From assembly GCA_963745765.1 (NCBI GenBank), contig CAVUYQ010000036.1, positions 62,001 to 126,000 on the forward strand: DNA of 64,000 bases, written 5' to 3'. The number at the start of each line of letters is the position of its first letter. The first letter of the stretch is position 1. The translations under genes were made by a program, and so were the position numbers. Source of the DNA: Ww85 sp963745765. Its GTDB lineage: Bacteria; Desulfobacterota; Desulfobulbia; Desulfobulbales; Desulfocapsaceae. A model generated the notes under the pieces. The model was not told the DNA's origin. It saw only the letters and a program-made list of their open reading frames with translations, and did not search any database. Of this stretch, positions 27,589 through 35,444 are shown one piece after another.

Positions 27589-28179
27589 ATGGATCCGGTA
27601 AAAGGCGTAGACCTGGTTTTCTGGTATATTCTTGGAATATCTTTCATACTCCTGATCGGTATTACCCTGGTGATGATCTATTTTGTCATCAGGTACAGCA
27701 GGAGCAGAAACCCGGTTCCTTCTGATCTCCGGGATAATCTGAATCTTGAGGTAGTCTGGACGGTTATACCGAGCATTATCACCCTGACCATGTTCTGGGT
27801 CGGTTGGCAATCGTATACCGGCCTGAGAAATGTGCAGGAGGACGCCCTCGAGATCGATGTCGCCGGGCAGAACTCATGGATATTTACCTATGAGAACGGC
27901 AAGGAAACGGAAAATGAGCTCGTCGTGCCGCTTGGCAGGGCGGTGAAACTGAATATTGAATCATGGGATGTGATTCACAGTTTTTACATACCTTCCTACC
28001 GGATTAAGGTGGATGCCGTCAAGGGAATGAAAACCTATGCCTGGTTCAATGCCGACAGGGAGGGGAAATATGACATCCTCTGCACGGAGTATTGCGGTGC
28101 CGGGCACTCCTCCATGCTGGCTACACTAAAGGTTGTCCCCGAGCAGCAGTATCTGCCCTGGCTTGAAAAGAAGGATTGA
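27589..28179 (+). CDS. coxB: Cytochrome c oxidase subunit II
   Basis: 196 residues. Two N-terminal membrane segments (LVFWYILGISFILLIGITLVM; VVWTVIPSIITLTMFWVGW) are followed by a periplasmic cupredoxin domain. CuA ligands are present: VIHSFYIPSYRIKVDAV with His, and CTEYCGAGHSSM with two Cys, Glu, His and Met. It would accept electrons from cytochrome c and pass them to heme a of subunit I. There is no fused cytochrome c domain. ATG follows GTGGAG. Subunits I and III are missing from the neighbourhood: heme O synthase follows directly. Confidence 0.92.
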   Translation: MDPVKGVDLVFWYILGISFILLIGITLVMIYFVIRYSRSRNPVPSDLRDNLNLEVVWTVIPSIITLTMFWVGWQSYTGLRNVQEDALEIDVAGQNSWIFTYENGKETENELVVPLGRAVKLNIESWDVIHSFYIPSYRIKVDAVKGMKTYAWFNADREGKYDILCTEYCGAGHSSMLATLKVVPEQQYLPWLEKKD

Positions 28180-28187
28180 GCCTGATC

Positions 28188-29090
28188 ATGAGAGCCCAGC
28201 CGGCGCGCGGTGATAAACACACGGGCTGCCTGACCAGCTATCGCTGGCAGATAGCCAAGGTACCCCTTTGCCTGCTTGTTGCCTTTTCTGCTCTTTTTGG
28301 TTTTCTTATCGCTTCTCCCCGTTATTCACTGCAGGCGGTAACGGTATTTTCCGGTGTCCTTTTCCTTGCCTGCGGTTGCACCTCCTTGAACAGTTATCAG
28401 GAATATCGGCTCGACCGATTGCTGGCTCGTACAAGGAACAGACCGCTGGCCCGGGGGCTCATCACGCCCGGTGCCGCACTATTACAGGCCAGGATATTAC
28501 TATTCCTCGGCTTGTCGGTTCTTTTTCTCGGGAGTTCAGGGCAGGGACCTTTCTGGGTCGGGGCATTGTCCATCGTTCTCTACAATTTTGTCTATACACC
28601 ACTGAAATACCGGAGTATCTGGGCAATGATTCCCGGTGCACTGTGCGGGGCGTTACCACCATTGATCGGCTGGCTGGCCGGCCGGGGAAGTATTGCTTCA
28701 CCTGTTATTCTTACCCTTGTAGTCCTGCTGTCTGTCTGGCAGATGCCTCATTTCTGGCTGGTGGTGCTGGAGAACAGAGAGGATTATAAAAGAGCGATAC
28801 TGCCGAGCATGATAAAACTCATGCCGGAGCGGAGCCTGCGCCTGCTTTCAGTTGTCTGGGTTGTTGCGCTGGTGACCATAATGCATCTCCTGATCGTCCA
28901 GCTCAATTACCTGCCGGCTTTTTCCAGGTTGGGCGTCAGTATTAGCGGTCTGTTGATGGGGCTCTATTTCGCCATTAAAATGTGTGCCAAAGCTCGGCCT
29001 GACTATCGAATGCTTTTCAGACTGCTTAACGGCACTATGTTTCTGCTGATGATCCTTTTGTCTCTGGGAAGTCTCGCCGGAGAGTTGTAG
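28188..29090 (+). CDS. ctaB: Protoheme IX farnesyltransferase (heme O synthase)
   Basis: 300 residues from the ATG at 28188; a TTG at 28176 overlapping the coxB stop is an alternative. UbiA-family prenyltransferase with about eight or nine membrane segments. The first Asp-rich site reads NSYQEYRLDRLLARTRNRPLAR (a variant of the NDxxDxxxD pattern), and YTPLKYRSIWAMIPGALCGALPPLIGW is the usual heme O synthase block. It farnesylates heme b to heme O for a heme-copper oxidase. Its coupling with coxB supports a role in an aa3/caa3-type enzyme, whose catalytic subunit is not in this window. Confidence 0.9.
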   Translation: MRAQPARGDKHTGCLTSYRWQIAKVPLCLLVAFSALFGFLIASPRYSLQAVTVFSGVLFLACGCTSLNSYQEYRLDRLLARTRNRPLARGLITPGAALLQARILLFLGLSVLFLGSSGQGPFWVGALSIVLYNFVYTPLKYRSIWAMIPGALCGALPPLIGWLAGRGSIASPVILTLVVLLSVWQMPHFWLVVLENREDYKRAILPSMIKLMPERSLRLLSVVWVVALVTIMHLLIVQLNYLPAFSRLGVSISGLLMGLYFAIKMCAKARPDYRMLFRLLNGTMFLLMILLSLGSLAGEL

Positions 29091-29454
29091 TATCCGGCAG
29101 ATCGGCGTGAGCGTGAATGTGATCGTAACGCGTCTCAGAAACGATGGGGCAGACAATGATGCATAGAGAGCCTTGGTTTGCCTTTAGGCTGCAGTACTGC
29201 AGCAGGAAACTAATTAATAATGATTCCCTTGATACTCATCCGATTATCCTTATCTGTCTCCTTTATGCATCTCATTTTTGGCAGTAAACAATAACAACTG
29301 GAAAAAGGTGGCCATAAGTATTGTCTGCCATGAGATACGATACGGCAGATGGCTTTTGTTCGCAGGTTTCTTCAATTGAATACGCTTAAACCTGATAATG
29401 TGCTGGTTTTTTAATAAAAGCCGGAAAGGGATTTATAAAAACTGAGGTGTGATG
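29091..29454. other. Intergenic after heme O synthase, with a 16-bp palindrome
   Basis: No gene supported. GCTGCAGTACTGCAGC at 29188-29203 is a perfect 16-bp palindrome. A TCTGCC/GGCAGA pair brackets 29326-29351. The oxidase cluster apparently ends here without subunits I or III. Confidence 0.45.
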
Positions 29455-29667
29455 ATGGGTGATGGTAAAGAATCGAATAAAAAATGTTGCGGCAAATTCA
29501 GAAAAAAAGGAAAACACTGCAGCAGCTGTCCGGTAAAAGGGGAAGGCAAAGCATGTAAACCGGACAAAGATCACTGTAAAGATTGTGAGAGCAACGTCAA
29601 AGCTAAAAAACAAAAGAAAGAGAAAAAGAAAAAAACGAAAGATTCCAAAAAGAAGAAAAAGAAATGA
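29455..29667 (+). CDS. Small Lys/Cys-rich protein
   Basis: About 70 residues (ATG 29455 preferred, ATG 29452 possible; GAGG lies upstream). Two parts: an N-terminal section with Cys pairs (KKCCGKF, HCSSCPVKG, ACKPDKDHCKDCE; eight Cys in all) and a C-terminal tail almost entirely Lys with Glu, Asp and Ser. The Cys arrangement could bind a metal or zinc; the tail could bind nucleic acid or membrane. No family is recognised. Nearly half of the residues are Lys, so a chance open frame in A-rich DNA must be considered, but the ribosome-binding site and Cys spacing speak for a gene. Confidence 0.5.
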   Translation: MGDGKESNKKCCGKFRKKGKHCSSCPVKGEGKACKPDKDHCKDCESNVKAKKQKKEKKKKTKDSKKKKKK

Positions 29668-29787
29668 AGTGTTGTAAGATAGCTCACTCAATCGAGAAAT
29701 TCCTCGACCTTTTTTATTTTATATACGGACTGCCCCTCGTCGGACAGATCTGAGAGATAGCAATATTTCAACCGGACAGAGGCTATT

Positions 29788-30126
29788 ATGCACGTTGACT
29801 GGGCCTATATGAGAAAGGGTTGAGTCTCCTGTACCAAGGCTCGTGAAGTCTTAGGTCGGGCTCAATCAGATATCGTCAAGGAAATTGACGCCAAGAAAGA
29901 TGTTATTGCTGCCGCTGATGTCTGGAATTTTCTCAGTAAGGCAGAAAAGGTCTATGTGGCAAGCGGGCAGAAAATACTGAGTTATGAGCCTGACGCGAGT
30001 AACAGGGAAGAACTGATTAGAAGAGCTACCGGCCGGACCGGCAACCTCAGGGCACCAACACTGAAAATCGGCACGGATATTTATGTCGGCTTTTCCGCCT
30101 CGTTGTATGAAATTATATCTAAGTAG
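29788..30126 (+). CDS. ArsC-like thioredoxin-fold selenoprotein, TGA read as selenocysteine
   Basis: 112 residues when TGA 29821-29823 is read as Sec: MHVDWAYMRKG-U-VSCTKAREVLG. The Sec-x-x-Cys site lies right where ArsC/Spx/glutaredoxin-like proteins have Cys-x-x-Cys at the end of the first strand. Past the TGA the frame is open for 100 codons with conserved-looking features: VKEIDAKKDVI, a variable helical part, KVYVASGQKILSYEP, and RTGNLRAPTLKIGTDIYVGF, in which the cis-Pro (RAPTL) is typical of the fold. The ArsC family is known to include selenoproteins. A thiol-redox role is likely; the substrate is unknown. The ribosome-binding site (GGACAGAGG) lies about ten bases before the ATG. Ordinary gene finding would miss or truncate it. 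Confidence 0.8.
29821..29856 (+). promoter_or_regulatory. Candidate bacterial SECIS element
   Basis: After the TGA (29821-29823), ACCAAG (29833-29838) can pair with CTT-A-GGT (29850-29856, one bulged A) around an 11-base loop that starts with G, 16-26 bases past the TGA. This meets the loose bacterial SECIS rule but is weaker than the hairpin in the other selenoprotein gene. Confidence 0.4.
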
Positions 30127-30197
30127 TTATTATGCATAATAAATAGTCTGCTTGTTGGTATACCGGCAGGAGAGGGTTGGCCGGGACCGGTCAGTGA

Positions 30198-30893
30198 CTA
30201 TATGGTCGCCTGTTTTGTTTCGGCTCGCGCTTTTTCCTGTACCGCGGAAGACTGCAGTCTCAAGGCGATATTTATACCCTCATCTCTGCTCTGCTGAAAT
30301 TGTTTAGTTGTATGCCCGTAATGGGGATAATGGTTCTTCAGTATGTTTAACCGCTGGGGTTGGTATCCGGCAGATTTCAGAAAAACGCCGATTGTACTCC
30401 ACGGTTCTTTGACCGGGTGAGAGAATATCAGACTTTGTTCTAGACGAGCCCCGCATTGTTTTAATTTCCTGCGCAGCATCATATTGTGTATTCGATAATA
30501 GCCGCGGCAGGAAATGAGCGGCAGAACAGCCTGCCCGTGGAAAAGCCGCTTGCCATAATGATCAATCAGGTAGAGAACCGGTCCGCTCGGGTTGTAGGAC
30601 CAAGTCGGACCGGCCAGAACGATCAGGTCGTAGTCATCGAAACAGAGCGGTGACAGTTCGTGGATCAGCACCCGCAGGCCAAAGAAAGTGGTGATCATCC
30701 TCCAGAGTGTCTGTATGATTCCATTGAAGGGAAAGACTATCTTTTCCAGCGGCTGCAGCTTTTCTATGGCAACATATGCTCCTGTGCTGCGCATACCGAG
30801 GGCAAGGAGGTTGATGAGACCACGGGTCTGACCGCTGAGGCTGAAGTAAATGATAAGAATACGAGGATTAATTTTTCGATCTGTCACAAACAA
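30198..30893 (-). CDS. Flavodoxin-fold protein
   Basis: 231 residues. The N-terminal RILIIYFSLSGQTRGLINLL is the FMN phosphate-binding loop of flavodoxins; LIVLAGPTWSYNPSGPVLYLID is the second flavin-contacting loop; PLISCRGYY corresponds to the third. The stretch FPFNGIIQTLWRMITTFFGLRV is hydrophobic and may associate with the membrane. The C-terminal ~70 residues extend past the fold. It is probably an electron carrier or quinone-reductase-like flavoprotein. It is convergent with the ArsC-like selenoprotein gene, 71 bases apart. Confidence 0.75.
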   Translation of the reverse strand: MFVTDRKINPRILIIYFSLSGQTRGLINLLALGMRSTGAYVAIEKLQPLEKIVFPFNGIIQTLWRMITTFFGLRVLIHELSPLCFDDYDLIVLAGPTWSYNPSGPVLYLIDHYGKRLFHGQAVLPLISCRGYYRIHNMMLRRKLKQCGARLEQSLIFSHPVKEPWSTIGVFLKSAGYQPQRLNILKNHYPHYGHTTKQFQQSRDEGINIALRLQSSAVQEKARAETKQATI

Positions 30894-31113
30894 GGAAATT
30901 ATATTTGCTATCGGTTTTGTCTGAAATCAGCTATTGTGCCCGCGCCGGATCGCGACGTTTAAACATCGATCAGGCACTATTTTTATGAAAGATAGAGATA
31001 CCATGTAATGGATTGCGGGACAAGTCCTGCAAAATGGTAACATTAAATAACTGGAAAAGTTTTTAAGATAATGCGGGCCGTTTATGTGCGATAGGAAGAA
31101 GTGAGATATGGCA

Positions 31114-31153
31114 ATAAGCATGCCTGCCCCACAAGTGGGGCAGGCATGCTTAT
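31114..31153 (-). terminator. Perfect 19-bp inverted repeat after rubredoxin
   Basis: ATAAGCATGCCTGCCCCAC (31114-31132) and its exact inverted copy (31135-31153) flank a 2-base loop, 12 bases past the rubredoxin stop. It is a very stable hairpin, but no T-run follows on the minus strand, so it may act as an mRNA stabiliser or a terminator of unusual kind. Confidence 0.7.
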
Positions 31154-31165
31154 CAATCGATTTTA

Positions 31166-31327
31166 CTAACCGTCGTATTTCCAGAATGCATCTTTTTCAG
31201 CACCGCAAACGGGGCATACCCAGTCATCGGGCAGGTCTTCCCAGGCGGTATCAGGATCGACACCATTGGCGATATCGCCCTCTGCCGGATCATAGATATA
31301 TCCACACGGACATTCCCATTTCTGCAT
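31166..31327 (-). CDS. rub: Rubredoxin
   Basis: 53 residues, standard size. One iron is bound by four Cys in two knuckles: WECPCGYIYDPAEGD and WVCPVCGAEKDAF. Note the first knuckle is C-P-C-G-Y rather than the usual CxxCGY, that is one residue between the Cys; the second is the normal CPVCG. It would pass electrons to desulfoferrodoxin or rubredoxin:oxygen oxidoreductase. Start ATG 31327 follows GGAGGTAATT. It has its own strong promoter and a Fur-type site. Confidence 0.9.
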   Translation of the reverse strand: MQKWECPCGYIYDPAEGDIANGVDPDTAWEDLPDDWVCPVCGAEKDAFWKYDG

Positions 31328-31363
31328 AATTACCTCCATAAAAGTTGATGTGTTCATTTATTG

Positions 31364-31376
31364 ATAATCATTATCG
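31364..31376 (-). promoter_or_regulatory. Fur-type box in the rubredoxin promoter
   Basis: GATAATCATTATC is a perfect 6-1-6 palindrome identical to the core of the classical Fur box. It lies a few bases downstream of the predicted transcription start, where a bound repressor would block initiation. It suggests iron- or peroxide-dependent control of rubredoxin. Confidence 0.7.
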
Positions 31377-31387
31377 GTTGCGTACGA

Positions 31388-31415
31388 TTATAGCTTAAAC
31401 AGAGATGCTGTCAAC
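31388..31415 (-). promoter_or_regulatory. Sigma-70-type promoter of rubredoxin
   Basis: On the minus strand, TTGACA (31415-31410), a 16-base spacer and TATAAT (31393-31388): both hexamers match the consensus exactly. The start point would fall near 31381, about 55 bases before the ATG. Confidence 0.8.
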
Positions 31416-31485
31416 AAATCTTGATGGCCGATCTAAAAAAAGGAACCATACAAAGCGTGAACCGATATCTATTGGTTTGTGCTGT

Positions 31486-32889
31486 CTATCTCCCTGAACA
31501 TCTTCTGATAATTTCTTTGGCCGGGATCAGAGCCGTTGCCGTCGCTGAAACGATATTACCGGCAACTCCCGGTCCATCCCCGGCCATAAAAAGGCCTTCA
31601 ATAACGGTTTCAAGGTTATTATCGGTTTCTACCTGTGTTGCAAAGAATTTTATTTCGGGGGCATAGAGCATTGTTTCATCGTTTGCCACGCCGGGAACAA
31701 CCTCGTTAAGCTTATCAAGCCCTTCGAGAATATTGGAAAGAATTCGCTCCGGCAGGGCCATGGCGATATCACCGCAGGTTACATTTTTCAGGGTCGGATC
31801 AATATAACTGTTTCTGACCCGGTTCCAGGTAGAGCGTCTTCCCCGCTTCAGGTCGCCATAACGCTGCAGAATCGGTTTCCCGCCGCCGATGAGTGTCGCC
31901 AGTTTGCCAATGGCTTCTCCATAGGCCTGATTATCTTCAACAGGATCGTTAAGAACAACTTTTGACAGGAAGGCGAAATTGGTATTAGCACTTTTCCTGT
32001 CCATATAGGCATGACCGTTGACGCAGACAAAATCCTGGTAGTTCTCAAGGGCGACAAAACCGCCAAGATTTGTACAGAAGGTACGCGTCTGATCATCATA
32101 ACGACGGGTACGAATAAAAAAGGTCGGGTCATAAATAACCGAGCATAAATCCTGCATGATCTCATTGTGGACCTCGACTCTTACCCCGACCTCGATACCT
32201 CTCTGGGAGACATCAATACCATTTCTTCTGGCAAGTTGACCTATCCATTCTGCCCCGACCCGGCCCGGGGCCATGATAACGTAAGGCGCGGTATAGCTCG
32301 CACGGTCTGTAACGATGCCGGTCAGGTGATTGCTTTCAACAATAATGTCTTTCACTTCTTCGAGATGATGAAAAACCACGCCGCGTTCCTGTATATGATT
32401 GGCCATGGCTGAGATGTGATGCGGCAGATTATCGCTGCCCAGATGTTTCTGTTTGATGATCAGAAGATCTATGCCCATTTTCCTGGCATCTTTTCTGATC
32501 TTATGGGCCTGTTCAAGATCTGTAGGATAGACGTCTCCATCCATGCCGAAGCGATTAAAAATAGCCTCTGTTTCATCAATAAGTTTTCTTGCTTCGGCCT
32601 CCGGCAGAAATTGAGTGAGGTCGGTTTTGCCGAGTTTGTGGATAAAATTGAGCTTACCGTCTGAAAAAAGTCCTGCTCCGCCGATTCCGCACAAAATGTT
32701 GCAGGGTTTGCATTTTATACAACCCTTGTCTTTTATCGGACACTTGCGATCTAACGGTGCCTTGCCTTTGTCGATAAGGAGCACCTCCAGATTGGAGTTC
32801 TCGGCAAGATAATGTGCCCCGAACAAGCCGGCAGGTCCGCCTCCAACAATAATAACATCAAAATTTTTTTTCGTTCCGGTTCCAGCCAT
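31486..32889 (-). CDS. FAD-dependent oxidoreductase (NAD(FAD)-utilising dehydrogenase family)
   Basis: 467 residues. N-terminal Rossmann motif DVIIVGGGPAGLFGAHYLAE; a Cys-rich insert KCPIKDKGCIKCKPCNILCG that could bind an Fe-S cluster or metal, followed by GGAGLFSDGKLNF; a second dinucleotide or FAD site near the C-terminus (GLFMAGDGPGVAGNIVSATAT). It belongs to the widespread uncharacterised family annotated as FAD-dependent protein or NAD(FAD)-utilizing dehydrogenase. The reaction is unknown. It lies just downstream of the recA terminator and 600 bases from rubredoxin on the same strand. Confidence 0.85.
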   Translation of the reverse strand: MAGTGTKKNFDVIIVGGGPAGLFGAHYLAENSNLEVLLIDKGKAPLDRKCPIKDKGCIKCKPCNILCGIGGAGLFSDGKLNFIHKLGKTDLTQFLPEAEARKLIDETEAIFNRFGMDGDVYPTDLEQAHKIRKDARKMGIDLLIIKQKHLGSDNLPHHISAMANHIQERGVVFHHLEEVKDIIVESNHLTGIVTDRASYTAPYVIMAPGRVGAEWIGQLARRNGIDVSQRGIEVGVRVEVHNEIMQDLCSVIYDPTFFIRTRRYDDQTRTFCTNLGGFVALENYQDFVCVNGHAYMDRKSANTNFAFLSKVVLNDPVEDNQAYGEAIGKLATLIGGGKPILQRYGDLKRGRRSTWNRVRNSYIDPTLKNVTCGDIAMALPERILSNILEGLDKLNEVVPGVANDETMLYAPEIKFFATQVETDNNLETVIEGLFMAGDGPGVAGNIVSATATALIPAKEIIRRCSGR

Positions 32890-32938
32890 GGGTCGCTTTG
32901 AAAGTTATGGTTGTTAAAATGAGAACTTCTGAAAAGCG

Positions 32939-32975
32939 GCAAAAAGCCCTGGGCCGCACCGGCAGCCAGGGCTTT
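32939..32975 (-). terminator. Terminator of the recA transcript
   Basis: AAAGCCCTGG (32943-32952) pairs with CCAGGGCTTT (32966-32975) around a 13-base loop; on the minus strand the stem runs into TTTTTGCC. It lies 80 bases after the recA stop. Confidence 0.85.
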
Positions 32976-33054
32976 GTTGTCCCGTGTAAATATACCTGTT
33001 ATAACAGATATTTACATTGGAAAATCAGGTTGTTCGGTCGATATCAAGGTGGCC

Positions 33055-34086
33055 TCAGTTCTTCTCGGGCTCGGGAGCCGGAGGTGCAGCTGACAGGCCA
33101 TAGCCCATTCTCACCTTGTTTTCTATCTCGTCGCACATCACCGGGTGATCCTTCAAAAATTGCTTGGCGTTTTCCCTTCCCTGTCCGATTCTTTCGTCAT
33201 GGTAGGAATACCAGGCACCGCTTTTATCGACAATTTCCTGTTCAACGGCAAGATCGAGAATATCTCCGGTAATAGAAATACCTTCTCCGTAGATGATATC
33301 AAACTCGGCCTGTTTGAATGGCGGAGCCACCTTGTTTTTCACTACCTTGACCCTGGTGCGGTTTCCGATGGATTCCTGGCCGTCCTTGATCTGACTTATT
33401 TTCCTGATGTCAAGCCGTAATGAGGAGTAAAACTTGAGCGCATTGCCGCCAGGGGTCGTTTCAGGATTGCCAAACATAACGCCTATTTTTATCCTTATCT
33501 GGTTGATGAAGATCAGGGTGGTATTGCTGCGGTTTAAAACAGAGGTGAATTTCCGCATGGCATGCGACATGAGTCGGGCCTGCAGTCCTACATGCTGGTC
33601 TCCGACGTTTCCGTCTATCTCCGCCTTGGGAACAAGTGCTGCCACAGAGTCAACTACGATGACATCGACGCCGTTGGAGCGGATTAAAATCTCGGCGATT
33701 TCCAGAGCCTGTTCACCAAAATCCGGTTGGGAGACGAGCAGGTTGTCGATATCAACCCCGAGCCGTTGGGCATAATTGGTATCGAGAGCATGTTCTGCGT
33801 CAATGAAGGCTGCCGTTCCCCCCATTTTCTGGGCTTCGGCAATGGCATGCAGGGCAAGCGTTGTTTTTCCGCTCGACTCCGGACCATAAATCTCGGTGAC
33901 TCTTCCCCGTGGCAGTCCGCCGACTCCCAATGCAATGTCAAGACTCAAGGATCCGGTCGGAATAACGGGAATAAGTTCCAACTCACGTGAACCGAGCCGC
34001 ATGATTGATCCCTTGCCAAACTGTTTGTGAATCTGGCTGACTGCATTTTCTACGCTGCTCGTTTTACTGGTGTTTGCCGGTGGCAT
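33055..34086 (-). CDS. recA: Recombinase A
   Basis: 343 residues from ATG 34086 (CAGGAG upstream); an upstream extension of the frame is not conserved. DNA strand exchange and co-protease for LexA-type repressors. Walker A GPESSGKTTLALH, Walker B region VIVVDSVAALV, L1/L2 loops (GDQHVGLQARLMSHAMRKFT; MFGNPETTPGGNALKFYSS), and C-terminal GYGLSAAPPAPEPEKN, a normal short acidic tail. The gene follows cinA by 83 bases, the common cinA-recA pairing. No SOS box was recognised in that gap, though the motif of this lineage is not known to me. Confidence 0.97.
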   Translation of the reverse strand: MPPANTSKTSSVENAVSQIHKQFGKGSIMRLGSRELELIPVIPTGSLSLDIALGVGGLPRGRVTEIYGPESSGKTTLALHAIAEAQKMGGTAAFIDAEHALDTNYAQRLGVDIDNLLVSQPDFGEQALEIAEILIRSNGVDVIVVDSVAALVPKAEIDGNVGDQHVGLQARLMSHAMRKFTSVLNRSNTTLIFINQIRIKIGVMFGNPETTPGGNALKFYSSLRLDIRKISQIKDGQESIGNRTRVKVVKNKVAPPFKQAEFDIIYGEGISITGDILDLAVEQEIVDKSGAWYSYHDERIGQGRENAKQFLKDHPVMCDEIENKVRMGYGLSAAPPAPEPEKN

Positions 34087-34169
34087 GTGCAACTCCTGAT
34101 AATTGTTGTTGGAGGTGGAAGAATAAATTTTATCTGGTCCTCTAGATATAAAAGGAAGTGGCAGAAACA

Positions 34170-35444
34170 TCAAGGAGGATCGGAAGAGCGGTTCCGGGCT
34201 TGGTTCATTTTTTCGAGAAGATGCAGTCTCAGCAGATTGAGACCGGTCTGAACGGCCAGTGTCTGGATGCGGTGCCGGTCCCCGAGGAAATGATAGACAG
34301 AGGTTACTGTTTTACTCCCGTCTCCGATGCCGATGTGGACGGTACCGACCGGTTTTTCAGAACTGCCGCCGTCAGGTCCGGCGATCCCTGTTATCGATAT
34401 TCCAAGATCTGTTTCGCACTTTTTTATGATGCCGGCAGCCATTGCCGAGGCCACTTCATGGCTGACGGCGCCATACTGCTCGATAAGATCAGGTTCAATA
34501 CCGAGAAAGCTCGTTTTCAGGTCATTGGAATAGGTTATGGCTCCTCCCTTAAAATAAAGGGAGGAGCCGGGAATCCGGGTGATGCGGTGTGAAAGGAGGC
34601 CGCCGCTGCATGATTCCGCCGTGGCGAGTGAGAGGCCCATTCGTCTGAGCAATTCTCCGACGATGGATTCGAGTTCGTCTGCACCGGCGCCGTAAATAGC
34701 ATTGCCGATGGCCTGTTCCACTTTCCAGCACGAGTATTCAAAAGCCTGCCGGCTGGCAGCAGGATCTTTACCACGGCTGAGAATACTTAAGTGCACATCA
34801 GGGAACACCGGGTAATAACCGATCTGTATGCCCTCGGCAAGGCTCAGATCCTTGATTTGACGGTTTATCTCTGATTCTGCAACACCGAAAATTTTATAGA
34901 TTTTCTGATGCGTCTGCAACCGTGATCCGGCTTCCCAGGCTGAGAGCTTCGGCAATACCGCGTTGCTCATAAGCTCTTTCATCTCATCGGGAACACCGGG
35001 TAGAAAGAAGATGGGGGTCTCCTGATGGATAAGCTGGTAACCTGCAACAGAGGATCCGGGGTAAAAGGCTTCTGCGCCGCTGGGCAGCCAGGCCAGTTTT
35101 TCCAGAGGACTGTCAACTGATTCCCCGCTTTTCTTGAGATGGTCCCTGATCTGGGCGAGAATGGCCAGGTTAGGCATGGTGGGGCGATTGAGTGCCAGGG
35201 AGACGGCCTCATTGGTGAGGTCATCGTCCGTTGAGCCGAGACCTCCGGTAACGATGATAAAATCTACCCGGGCGATCGCTTGAAGCAGGGCTTCACCTAT
35301 CAGCGCAGGAGTATCGCCGATGGTACTCATGGCATGGATGGTATAGCCGGCATCAAAAAGCTTGCGGGCAGCATAACCACTGGTCGTATTAAGTATCCTG
35401 CCCGAGGTGAGTTCGTCACCGATTGCGATGATTTCGCCTTTCAT
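34170..35444 (-). CDS. cinA: CinA family nicotinamide-nucleotide amidase/ADP-ribose pyrophosphatase-like protein
   Basis: 424 residues, full length: an N-terminal MoaB/MogA-like COG1058 domain (AIGDELTSGRILNTTSGYAARKL, VTGGLGSTDDDLTNEAV) and a C-terminal CinA amidase domain (LSLATAESCSGGLLSHRITRIPGSS, GISITGIAGPDGG) that deamidates nicotinamide mononucleotide in NAD recycling. The start overlaps the mtaB stop by 4 bases, so translation is coupled. Downstream is recA. Confidence 0.92.
   Translation of the reverse strand: MKGEIIAIGDELTSGRILNTTSGYAARKLFDAGYTIHAMSTIGDTPALIGEALLQAIARVDFIIVTGGLGSTDDDLTNEAVSLALNRPTMPNLAILAQIRDHLKKSGESVDSPLEKLAWLPSGAEAFYPGSSVAGYQLIHQETPIFFLPGVPDEMKELMSNAVLPKLSAWEAGSRLQTHQKIYKIFGVAESEINRQIKDLSLAEGIQIGYYPVFPDVHLSILSRGKDPAASRQAFEYSCWKVEQAIGNAIYGAGADELESIVGELLRRMGLSLATAESCSGGLLSHRITRIPGSSLYFKGGAITYSNDLKTSFLGIEPDLIEQYGAVSHEVASAMAAGIIKKCETDLGISITGIAGPDGGSSEKPVGTVHIGIGDGSKTVTSVYHFLGDRHRIQTLAVQTGLNLLRLHLLEKMNQARNRSSDPP

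Noticed and set aside
27188..27601. 137-residue plus-strand frame over the oxidase subunit IV region
   Set aside because: It shows no membrane pattern or family similarity, whereas the overlapping frame matches subunit IV.
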